From M3007 sp046160625 (GTDB lineage: Bacteria > Bacteroidota > Bacteroidia > Chitinophagales > Saprospiraceae): a stretch of 64,000 nt of DNA. The notes under the pieces are model-generated. The model made no database searches. It was not told the origin of the DNA and saw only the letters and a list, made by a program, of their open reading frames with translations. Positions within the stretch are counted from its first letter, which is position 1; each line of letters starts with the position of its first letter. The position numbers were made by a program, and so were the translations under genes. The stretch spans positions 1-64,000 of the forward strand of contig JBJXGZ010000065.1 in the NCBI GenBank assembly GCA_046160625.1, written 5' to 3'. This document shows, one piece after another, positions 8,658 to 15,816 of the stretch.

Positions 8658-9134
8658 TTAGTGTTAAGTGATTAGTGTTAAGTGATACAAAGCACTCAAA
8701 GATGCTTAAAAATGGAAAATAAACAACCAAATAAGGGAATACTAAGAGAGAAAAGTTTTCAATTGGCCATACGGATAGTTAAGCTCTGTAAGCACTTAAG
8801 GGAGAACAAGAAAGAATTTGAAATTTCGAGGCAGTTGTTTAAAAGTGGTACAAACCCGGGTGCAATGGTTCGAGAGTCTGAGTATGCACAATCTGGGGCA
8901 GATTTTATCAATAAACTTGAGGTAGCCCAAAAAGAATTGAATGAAACGAGGTATTGGATTGAATTGCTTTACGCAACGGATTACTTGACAGAATCAGAGA
9001 AAATTTCAATTTTAAACGATGTGGACGAAGTTATGAGATTGACTACCAGCTCAATCAAAACCAGAAAAGCCAACCTCAATCAACCAAAAAAGCACGAATC
9101 TAATAACACTTAACACTAACCACTTAACACTCAC
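8640..9134. repeat. inverted repeat pair enclosing the four-helix-bundle gene
   Basis: The left arm (8640-8687, three tandem units of GATTAGTGTTAAGT) and the right arm (9105-9134) are reverse complements; a 22-base core matches at 21 positions. The arms begin inside the end of ftsL and finish 3 bases before ftsI. Folded, they place the whole four-helix-bundle gene in the loop of a hairpin that otherwise looks like the empty mraZ-rsmH hairpin. Confidence 0.8.
8712..9113 (+). CDS. four-helix-bundle protein of the 23S rRNA intervening-sequence (IVS) family
   Basis: 133 residues from the ATG at 8712 (MENKQPNKGILREKSFQLAI); the frame is open for 10 more codons upstream but those lie in repeat. 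It matches the four-helix-bundle/S23 family first found in intervening sequences of 23S rRNA: LREKSFQLAIRIVKLCKHL (helix 1), SRQLFKSGTNPGAMVREAE-like helix 2 with the conserved Ser-Gly and Glu, ADFINKLEVAQKELNETRYW (helix 3), and helix 4. The protein is a known pentamer of helical bundles with a positively charged surface; function unknown. It interrupts ftsL-ftsI, which are normally adjacent, and is enclosed in inverted repeats. The stop codon lies in the right arm. Confidence 0.85.
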   Translation: MENKQPNKGILREKSFQLAIRIVKLCKHLRENKKEFEISRQLFKSGTNPGAMVRESEYAQSGADFINKLEVAQKELNETRYWIELLYATDYLTESEKISILNDVDEVMRLTTSSIKTRKANLNQPKKHESNNT

Positions 9135-9137
9135 TCA

Positions 9138-11303
9138 GTGCTCAATGTCAAAAACGAAGTCCTCATCCGCGTGTACACGGTAGCAGCCGTAGTACTGATG
9201 GTGGCTGTCGTGATTTTGATGCGCTTGTTCCAACTGACGATCACAGATTCCGCCAAGTGGGAAGCCAAGGCCGACAGTCTTTATGTGAAATTGGTGACCG
9301 TGCCCAGTCAACGTGGCAATATTCTGGCCGACGACGGATCTCTGCTCGCCACCTCACTACCGTTCTTTGACATACATTTTGACGCAAAATCTGAAGGCCT
9401 GACGCCTGAAATATTCAACGACCAGGCGGTAGACAGTCTATCATGGCTACTCTCCACCTATATTGACCAACAGTATACCCCGGGGGCCTACCGCCAATGG
9501 TTCGACACGCTCCGCGCTGCCGAAAAAACAGTACGTGGCATTCGCTATGTCCCGATTGCTAAAAACCTGCCGTACTCTAAATACTTGTTGATTAAAACCT
9601 TTCCCATTTTTCGGGAAGGACGACATGCGGGCGGTTTTATCGCCGAGCAGATCAGCAAACGGGAGCGGCCCTTCAAAATTTTGGCGCAACGAACCATCGG
9701 CTATACGCAACGAGAAGGAGCATTGCCAGTCGGTCTTGAAGGAAGTTTCAATACCATCCTCGAAGGGAAACGGGACGACCAGCCCAAGCAACTTATGTTG
9801 AAAGTGCCGGGCGATATCTACATCCCCATTGATGACCTCGCGGAAATTGAACCTGCTTCCGGCGACGATGTGGTGACGACTTTGGACATAAATATCCAGG
9901 ACGCCGCAGAAACTGCCCTGCTCGATGCATGTGAAACCCACAATGCAGACCATGGTTGTGCCATCGTAATGGAGGTGAAAACCGGGAAAATCAGGGCGAT
10001 GGCTAACATTGGCCGCGCTCAGTCGGAAGGTAAAAAAGGCTATTGGGAAACCTACAACTACGCCGTAGGGGAGCGTGTGGAGCCCGGCTCAATGTTCAAA
10101 CTCGCCTCTTTTATGGCCATGCTCGAAGCGGGGAAATTGGTTGATTTTGAGGAAAAAATTCCTGTTTTTGGTGGCAAAGTGAAGATTTATGACGAAGAAC
10201 TCATTGATGCGGTGCCACATGGACTGGATTCCATGACCATCCGCCAAATTTTTGCACAGTCTTCAAATGTTGGCACAGCCACGCTTATTCAACGCTATTT
10301 CAAAAGCAAACCAACTGCCTTTGTGGAGCAACTCAGAGACTTCAATCTCGACATGCCCACGGGCATCGAAATCGGGGGCGAAGAAAACCCGAAAGTGAAA
10401 AACCCGGAAGACCCCAAGGACGAATGGAGCGGAACTACCCTGCCGTGGATGAGCATTGGATACGAGTTGTTGCTTACGCCCCTGCAAATGCTCACGTTTT
10501 ACAACGCAGTGGCAAATGACGGGCGAATGATGAAACCCTACCTCGTACAGCGCACGGAACATTACGGGGAAGTCATCAAAGAATTCCGCCCCTACACCAT
10601 CAAGCGAAGCATTGCTTCCAAAAACACCATCCGAAAAGCAAAAGAGTTGCTGAAAGAAGTGGTGCATACGGGTACTGCAAAAAACATCTATACGGCCAAT
10701 TATGACATAGCGGGCAAAACAGGCACGGCACAAGTGAATTATCACAAATTCCGTGCTACCAAAGGCATTCGTCACCAGGCCAGTTTCTGTGGGTATTTCC
10801 CTGCCGATAACCCGGTTTACTCCTGTATCGTGGTGATCAGCGAGCCCGAGAGCGGCGGTTATCATGGTGCGGAAGTGGCTGCTCCGGTGTTCCGAAAAAT
10901 CGCCGACAAGTGCTTTGCCATGAAAGCCGAACTGCACAAACCAGTGAACGCCGAGAAGCCATTACCCTTGAAATACAGTCAGTTGCCAAGTTATGACGCG
11001 GGTTCAAAGAAGGATATCCAGGAAAGTCTGGAATGGCTTGGACTTGATTTTAACCCCGCACCTGACCTGGCAGATTGGGGGGTGATTATCGCCAAAGACA
11101 GTCTTGGCTTGGCGATTCAAAATCGGGCAGTTGGCGATAAAAATATCCCCTCCGTAGTAGGGATGGGTTTAAAAGACGCGATTTACCTGCTGGAAAACCG
11201 GGGCTGCCGTGTACGAGCGGAAGGAGTGGGAAAGGTACGAAGACAGAGTTTAGCGCCGGGGACAAGGGCGAATGGGCAGACATGTGTTTTATTTTTAGAG
11301 TAA
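9138..11303 (+). CDS. ftsI: septal peptidoglycan transpeptidase FtsI (PBP3 type) with PASTA domain
   Basis: 721 residues. It cross-links septal peptidoglycan together with FtsW. One N-terminal membrane segment (~8-30), a dimerisation domain (VPSQRGNILADDG near 55), and a transpeptidase domain with all three motifs: SMFK (Ser318), SSN (375-377) and KTG (527-529). A single PASTA domain closes the protein (~660-721, IPSVVGMGLKDAIYLLENRG). The start is GTG at 9138, giving MLNVKNEVLIRVY, which is where Bacteroidota homologues begin; no ATG nearby would keep the membrane helix. It follows the repeat arm by 3 bases. The PASTA tail on FtsI is usual in Bacteroidota. Confidence 0.93.
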   Translation: MLNVKNEVLIRVYTVAAVVLMVAVVILMRLFQLTITDSAKWEAKADSLYVKLVTVPSQRGNILADDGSLLATSLPFFDIHFDAKSEGLTPEIFNDQAVDSLSWLLSTYIDQQYTPGAYRQWFDTLRAAEKTVRGIRYVPIAKNLPYSKYLLIKTFPIFREGRHAGGFIAEQISKRERPFKILAQRTIGYTQREGALPVGLEGSFNTILEGKRDDQPKQLMLKVPGDIYIPIDDLAEIEPASGDDVVTTLDINIQDAAETALLDACETHNADHGCAIVMEVKTGKIRAMANIGRAQSEGKKGYWETYNYAVGERVEPGSMFKLASFMAMLEAGKLVDFEEKIPVFGGKVKIYDEELIDAVPHGLDSMTIRQIFAQSSNVGTATLIQRYFKSKPTAFVEQLRDFNLDMPTGIEIGGEENPKVKNPEDPKDEWSGTTLPWMSIGYELLLTPLQMLTFYNAVANDGRMMKPYLVQRTEHYGEVIKEFRPYTIKRSIASKNTIRKAKELLKEVVHTGTAKNIYTANYDIAGKTGTAQVNYHKFRATKGIRHQASFCGYFPADNPVYSCIVVISEPESGGYHGAEVAAPVFRKIADKCFAMKAELHKPVNAEKPLPLKYSQLPSYDAGSKKDIQESLEWLGLDFNPAPDLADWGVIIAKDSLGLAIQNRAVGDKNIPSVVGMGLKDAIYLLENRGCRVRAEGVGKVRRQSLAPGTRANGQTCVLFLE

Positions 11304-11310
11304 TTCAATT

Positions 11311-11453
11311 AGTTCGATTGATTCGATTGATTCGATTGTTGCGATTGCGGTAAGTATGACGATGGCAATTGCTTATAAATCAATCGAAAAAATTCAACGA
11401 ATCGTTGTAATCGAACCAATCGTCCCAATCGAATCAATCGAATAATCGAATCA
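11311..11453. repeat. TTCGATTGA-type hairpin repeat between ftsI and murE
   Basis: Left arm 11311-11350 (GATTCGATT units) and right arm 11395-11453 (AATCGAATC units) pair. The element is a second, diverged copy of the rsmH-ftsL spacer, with shared inner segments such as TTGCGATT, ACGAT and GCAATTGC. The right arm runs up to the base before the murE ATG. Confidence 0.8.
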
Positions 11454-12956
11454 ATGCTTTTAACCCACCTTCTCCAAAACCTGCAAGTGCTTGAAGCACA
11501 AGGCAGCACGGACATCGAAATCGGTCAAATCCGCTTCGACAGTCGGGCTGTGCAGCCGGGAGATGTATTTGTGGCGGTGCGTGGAGTGGCGGTGGATGGG
11601 CATCAGTTCATTGACAAGGCTATAGAAAAGGGGGCGATAGCAGTAGTGTGCGAGCGGCCAAGTGATAGTCTCGCTTCAAGTGAGACTATCACTTGGGTTC
11701 GCGTCCCGGACGCAGCCGAGGCCCTCGGTCAAATGGCTTCTAACTACTACGGCAACCCTACTGAAGAAATAACACTCGTCGGCATCACCGGCACCAACGG
11801 AAAAACAACAACGGCCACCCTGCTTTGGCAACTTTTCACAGCGCTAGGCTACAAATGCGGTCTCATCGGCACTGTAGAAAACAGGGTAGGGGAGGAGGTC
11901 ATCGCCAGTACGCACACCACGCCAGATGCGGTTCGACTGCATGAATTGCTCCGGCAAATGGCCGATGTGGGTTGCAGTCAGGTGTTCATGGAAATCAGCA
12001 GTCACGCGGTGCATCAGCGCAGGATTGCCGGGGCGACGTTCGCAGGGGGAGTTTTCACGAACCTCACGCACGATCACCTCGATTACCATCAAACCTTCGC
12101 CGAATACCGGGATGCCAAGAAGAAGTTCTTTGACGATTTGCCCAAAACGGCTTTTGCACTGACCAATGCCGACGATAAAAACGGCTTGTTGATGTTGCAA
12201 AACACCCGTGCTCAAAAACATACCTACGGCTTGAAAAAGCCCGCCGATTTCAAAGCAAAAATCATCGAAAACAGTCTCGAAGGGCTGCATTTGGAATTGG
12301 ATGGGGCGCAAATTCATGCGCGGATGATTGGGGAATTCAATGCTTACAATCTGGCGGCGGCCTATGGTGTGGCGATGTTGCTGGGTCGAGCCAAGACCTC
12401 GGAGGTTTTTAAAACCTCCGAGGTCTACCAAACGACTATCCTCACTGCACTCAGCAATCTTCCCGGAGCAGAAGGCCGTTTCGATTATATCAACCACCCT
12501 TCAAAACCCGGTTGCATCGGTATTGTAGACTACGCGCACACCCCAGACGCACTCGAAAAAGTACTCGAAACCATTGCCAAATTGAAAAAGAAAAGCTCCA
12601 GGGTAATCACCGTAACTGGCGCAGGAGGCGACCGTGACAAGACAAAACGCCCCGTTATGGCGCAGGTATCTGCCCGGCTAAGCGACCAACTGATCCTGAC
12701 CAGTGACAACCCCCGCAACGAAGACCCGGCGGCGATTTTGAAAGACATGGAAGCCGGGCTGGACGCAGAAGGACTGAAAAAAACGCTCACGATTCAAGAC
12801 CGCGAGCAAGCCATCAAAACGGCGATCCGGCTCGCTGGTCCAAATGACGTGATCCTGGTTGCAGGGAAAGGTCACGAGAAGTACCAGGACATACAAGGGG
12901 TGAAACACCCTTTCGATGACAAGAAGATGTTGTCGAAGTTTTTTGAAGAGAAATAA
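11454..12956 (+). CDS. murE: UDP-MurNAc-L-Ala-D-Glu:meso-diaminopimelate ligase
   Basis: 500 residues of the Mur ligase family. It adds the third stem residue to the peptidoglycan precursor, using ATP, in the cytoplasm. The P-loop GTNGKTT is at 113-119, followed by HTTPDAVRLHELL and the middle-domain motif ISSHAVHQRR. The specificity motif DNPR (418-421) marks meso-diaminopimelate rather than lysine as substrate, so the wall is of DAP type. Two perfect palindromes lie inside the gene, coding residues ~69-81 and ~314-325; both fall in segments where MurE proteins vary in length, and neither breaks the frame. murF is not present next to it, which is usual for this phylum. Confidence 0.95.
   Translation: MLLTHLLQNLQVLEAQGSTDIEIGQIRFDSRAVQPGDVFVAVRGVAVDGHQFIDKAIEKGAIAVVCERPSDSLASSETITWVRVPDAAEALGQMASNYYGNPTEEITLVGITGTNGKTTTATLLWQLFTALGYKCGLIGTVENRVGEEVIASTHTTPDAVRLHELLRQMADVGCSQVFMEISSHAVHQRRIAGATFAGGVFTNLTHDHLDYHQTFAEYRDAKKKFFDDLPKTAFALTNADDKNGLLMLQNTRAQKHTYGLKKPADFKAKIIENSLEGLHLELDGAQIHARMIGEFNAYNLAAAYGVAMLLGRAKTSEVFKTSEVYQTTILTALSNLPGAEGRFDYINHPSKPGCIGIVDYAHTPDALEKVLETIAKLKKKSSRVITVTGAGGDRDKTKRPVMAQVSARLSDQLILTSDNPRNEDPAAILKDMEAGLDAEGLKKTLTIQDREQAIKTAIRLAGPNDVILVAGKGHEKYQDIQGVKHPFDDKKMLSKFFEEK
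11658..11696. repeat. 39-base palindrome inside murE
   Basis: Perfect 15-bp stem (CCAAGTGATAGTCTC at 11658-11672, reverse complement at 11682-11696) with a 9-base loop. 39 bases equal 13 codons, so the frame is kept; it codes PSDSLASSETITW. The arm core GTGATAGTCTC recurs in the hairpin at 46280-46314 upstream of the xylulokinase gene. Confidence 0.9.
12394..12426. repeat. 33-base palindrome inside murE
   Basis: Two perfect 16-base arms (AGACCTCGGAGGTTTT and its complement) around one central T. 33 bases equal 11 codons and code the repeat-like peptide KTSEVFKTSEV between a conserved helix and ALSNLPGAEGRF. Relatives of the same 33-base length lie at 37538-37570 and 58803-58835. Confidence 0.9.
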
Positions 12957-13019
12957 GCCGAAAATGGCTTTTACAATAAAATAGTGGAGGGACTACTATT
13001 TTGATTTTGAGCAGGTTGC

Positions 13020-13040
13020 GGGGCGATGCAACATCGCCCC
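13020..13040. repeat. perfect small hairpin in the murE-mraY spacer
   Basis: GGGGCGATG (13020-13028), loop CAA, CATCGCCCC (13032-13040). It is followed at ~13062-13083 by direct ATATCCCA repeats. The 135-base spacer holds no gene; mraY could start 66 bases earlier but only within repeat sequence. Confidence 0.8.
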
Positions 13041-13091
13041 ACAGCCATTTTTAAAACGAATATCCCAATATCCCAATATCGTTTAACAGCC

Positions 13092-14351
13092 ATGCTTGTC
13101 CACCTATTTGAATACTTAAAAGAACATTACGACCTGCCGGGAGCGGGCCTGTTCAAATTCATCTCGTTCCGGGCTGGAATGGCGATGATTCTGTCGCTGC
13201 TGATTTCGATGATTATCGGGAAACGCATCATTGATTGGCTAAGAAAATCGCAAATAGGAGAGACTGTGCGCGACCTGGGGCTAGCTGGTCAAACCTCAAA
13301 AGCTGGTACGCCGACCATGGGCGGGATCATTATCGTAGCGGCTACGCTCATTCCGTGCTTGTTGCTGGCCCGCCTTGATAATGTGTACATTCTGCTCATG
13401 CTGTTCAGCACCGTTTGGATGTTCGCGATTGGTTTTTTGGACGATTATATCAAGGTTTTCAAAAAGGATAAAGCGGGCTTGAAAGGCAGGTTTAAAATAA
13501 TGGGTCAAGTGGGTTTGGGACTGATAGTAGGTATTACAATGTTGATGAATGACGAAGTGGTGGTGCGTATGGAACCTGAAGTGGCGGCCCAAAAAGGATA
13601 CGAGGTAACAAAGACGCTTTTTGTAAAAGACCCTTCAGCACCAAATACTTACAAGGAAATGGTGTACGTGAAAGCGCCGATTACGAACGTGCCGTTCCTC
13701 AAAAACAACGAACTGGATTACTCGCGCTTCCTGTGGTTTTTAAATGATAACGCCCGTGATCTGAGCTCGGTTTTCTTTCTCATAATGGTCATTTTGGTCA
13801 TCACCGCGGTGAGTAATGGAGCCAACCTTACAGATGGACTGGACGGACAAGCGGCGGGCGTTTCGGCGATAGTAATTGCAGCCTTGGGGATGTTGGCTTA
13901 CCTGAGTGGCAACTCGGTGGCGGCAGATTTTTTGAAGATATTCTATATCCCATATAGCAGCGAACTGGTGATTTTTTCGGCTTGCTTGCTGGGTGGTTGT
14001 ATAGGGTTTTTGTGGTATAACGTATTCCCGGCCCGGGTATTTATGGGCGATACGGGAAGTTTGACATTGGGTGGAATTATTGCAGCACTGGCGATAGTAA
14101 CGCGTAAGGAATTGTTGATTCCTGTATTGTGCGGTGTGTTTTTGGTGGAAAACCTGTCAGTAATTATTCAGGTCTGGTATTTCAAATACACCAGGCGAAA
14201 ATACGGTGAAGGCCGACGGGTGTTTTTGATGGCTCCTTTACACCACCATTATCAGAAAAAAGGCTACCACGAAGTAACGATTTCTGTGCGTTTTTGGATT
14301 GTGCAGATTTTGTTGGCGGTGGCTACGATAATAACATTGAAGATTCGATAG
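13092..14351 (+). CDS. mraY: phospho-MurNAc-pentapeptide transferase MraY
   Basis: 419 residues from the ATG at 13092 (MLVHLFEYLKEHYDLPGAGL, the usual Bacteroidota N-terminus). It is a polytopic membrane enzyme that joins UDP-MurNAc-pentapeptide to undecaprenyl phosphate to make lipid I. Diagnostic segments: GTPTMGG near residue 75, FLDDYIKV (catalytic Asp pair), NLTDGLDGQAAG (catalytic Asp), and MAPLHHHYQKKG near the end. Between two membrane helices is an extra ~60-residue soluble loop (YEVTKTLFVKDPSAPNTYKE), a feature I expect in this phylum rather than an insertion. ATG at 13092 was preferred to the upstream in-frame ATG at 13026, which lies in repeat DNA. Confidence 0.95.
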   Translation: MLVHLFEYLKEHYDLPGAGLFKFISFRAGMAMILSLLISMIIGKRIIDWLRKSQIGETVRDLGLAGQTSKAGTPTMGGIIIVAATLIPCLLLARLDNVYILLMLFSTVWMFAIGFLDDYIKVFKKDKAGLKGRFKIMGQVGLGLIVGITMLMNDEVVVRMEPEVAAQKGYEVTKTLFVKDPSAPNTYKEMVYVKAPITNVPFLKNNELDYSRFLWFLNDNARDLSSVFFLIMVILVITAVSNGANLTDGLDGQAAGVSAIVIAALGMLAYLSGNSVAADFLKIFYIPYSSELVIFSACLLGGCIGFLWYNVFPARVFMGDTGSLTLGGIIAALAIVTRKELLIPVLCGVFLVENLSVIIQVWYFKYTRRKYGEGRRVFLMAPLHHHYQKKGYHEVTISVRFWIVQILLAVATIITLKIR

Positions 14352-14409
14352 CCACGAATTACACGAATTTTCACCAATTAGATTCGTGTTAATTCGTGCA
14401 ATTAGTGGC
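14351..14409. repeat. CACGAATT-type hairpin between mraY and murD
   Basis: Left arm GCCACGAATTACACGAATT (from 14351) and right arm ending AATTAGTGGC at 14409 pair around a short loop. This is an empty, compact hairpin filling almost the whole spacer. Confidence 0.8.
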
Positions 14410-14424
14410 AAAAAATACCAAAAC

Positions 14425-15801
14425 TTGAAAAAACGACTCGTCATACTCGGCTCCGGTGAATCCGGTACAGGTGCGGCTCTATTGGCCAAACACCTCGGCT
14501 ATGATGTATTCGTGTCAGACAAAGGCGCAATTAAAGCCGAATACAAAACCGAATTGGACGCAGCAGGAATTGCCTGGGAAGAAAACCAACACACCCAGGA
14601 AAAGATATTGAATGCCCATGAAATAATCAAAAGCCCGGGCATTCCAGAAAAGAGCGAGGTGATGGAAGCGGTGCGTGCAAAGGGCATCAACGTGATCGGT
14701 GAAATAGAATTTGGATATCGTCATGCAGGTAAATGCCAGCTCGTCGCTATCACTGGCTCGAACGGCAAAACGACTACGACTGAATTGACTTACCACCTTT
14801 TGAAAACTGCCGGACTGGACGTGCGAAAAGGCGGTAACGTGGGGAATTCATTTGCTCGAATGGTGCTGGAGGATTTAAGAAACCGCAGAGGCGCGGAGGC
14901 GCAGAGGGTTTTTGTGCTCGAGATTTCAAGTTTCCAACTCGATGATATTCAGCAGTTCCGGCCCAAAATTGCCATGCTGCTGAACATCACGCCCGACCAT
15001 TTGGACCGCTATGATTACAAACTGGAAAACTATGCAGCGTCGAAGTTTCGGGTCACGATGAATCAAGGGCGCGGCGACAAGTTCATTTACAATGGGTTTG
15101 ACCCAATACTGGCTACTCACCGGGTGACTTCAAGTCACTCAGTGAGTACAAGCAGCCCCAGGCAAATCGCCATCCGAAAAGGCTTTTACAAAAACGGCCA
15201 GATCAAGATTGGGAAACAAACCTTCGACATGACAAAAGGCAATTTGCGCGGTCCCCATAATATGTTCAACGCCGTTTGTGCCATTCGCGCTGCGCTTTTG
15301 CTGGGTGCAGAGCAGGCCAAGATTCAAAAAGGGTTAAACACGTTTGTGCCGCCACCGCATCGCCTGGAACGAGTGGCCAAAATCGGTGGTGTGACTTGGA
15401 TAAACGACTCGAAAGCGACCAATGTGGACTCCGTTTTTTACGCTTTACAGGCAATGGATGCACCGACAGTATGGATTGTTGGTGGCCAGGACAAGGGGAA
15501 CGATTATGCGCCACTTTTGAAATTGGTGAAAAAAAAGGTGAAGGCCATCGTTTGCATGGGCTTGGATAATTCAAAGATAATCAAGGTGTTCGGAGGGATG
15601 AAGAAGCCAATGGTGGAGACGGGGAGTGCGGCAGAAGCCGTAGCAAAGGCATCAGGGTTTGCGAAAAAAGGAGATACAGTTTTGCTAAGCCCGGCTTGTG
15701 CGAGTTTTGATTTGTTCAAAAACTATGAGGATCGGGGGGCACAATTTCGGGAGGCTGTTTTACGGATAAACCAATCACCAAATCCCCAAATCACCCAATA
15801 A
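14425..15801 (+). CDS. murD: UDP-MurNAc-L-alanine:D-glutamate ligase
   Basis: 458 residues from TTG at 14425. It adds D-Glu to UDP-MurNAc-L-Ala in the cytoplasm. The N-terminal strand KKRLVILGSGESGTGAA holds the UDP-binding loop, the P-loop is TGSNGKTTTTEL (~110), and NDSKATNVDS and LSPACASFDLF are the usual later motifs. The start is uncertain: a GTG at 14386 is in frame but lies in the hairpin arm, and the TTG directly precedes the conserved strand. Two repeat pieces are read in frame inside the gene (14882-14907 and 15124-15138), giving NRRGAEAQRV and VTSSHSV at length-variable places. Confidence 0.93.
   Translation: MKKRLVILGSGESGTGAALLAKHLGYDVFVSDKGAIKAEYKTELDAAGIAWEENQHTQEKILNAHEIIKSPGIPEKSEVMEAVRAKGINVIGEIEFGYRHAGKCQLVAITGSNGKTTTTELTYHLLKTAGLDVRKGGNVGNSFARMVLEDLRNRRGAEAQRVFVLEISSFQLDDIQQFRPKIAMLLNITPDHLDRYDYKLENYAASKFRVTMNQGRGDKFIYNGFDPILATHRVTSSHSVSTSSPRQIAIRKGFYKNGQIKIGKQTFDMTKGNLRGPHNMFNAVCAIRAALLLGAEQAKIQKGLNTFVPPPHRLERVAKIGGVTWINDSKATNVDSVFYALQAMDAPTVWIVGGQDKGNDYAPLLKLVKKKVKAIVCMGLDNSKIIKVFGGMKKPMVETGSAAEAVAKASGFAKKGDTVLLSPACASFDLFKNYEDRGAQFREAVLRINQSPNPQITQ
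14882..14907. repeat. CGCAGAGGCGC repeat inside murD
   Basis: Near copy of one arm of the hairpin at 63799-63856 after mtgA (ACCGCAGAGGCGC then GGAGGCGCAGAGG against CAAAGGCGCAGAG). Here only one arm is present and it is read in frame just before the conserved VLEISSFQLD. Confidence 0.8.
15124..15138. repeat. 15-base palindrome inside murD
   Basis: GTGACTT-C-AAGTCAC, a perfect palindrome with a single central base, coding VTSSH. Its core GACTTnAAGTC is shared with the palindrome inside the xylulokinase gene (45236-45252). Confidence 0.65.
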
Positions 15802-15816
15802 ACAAATCGCCAACGA

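Noticed and set aside
12956..13091. A missing murF between murE and mraY
   Set aside because: murF is commonly elsewhere in Bacteroidota, so absence here is not evidence of deletion; the spacer has only repeats.
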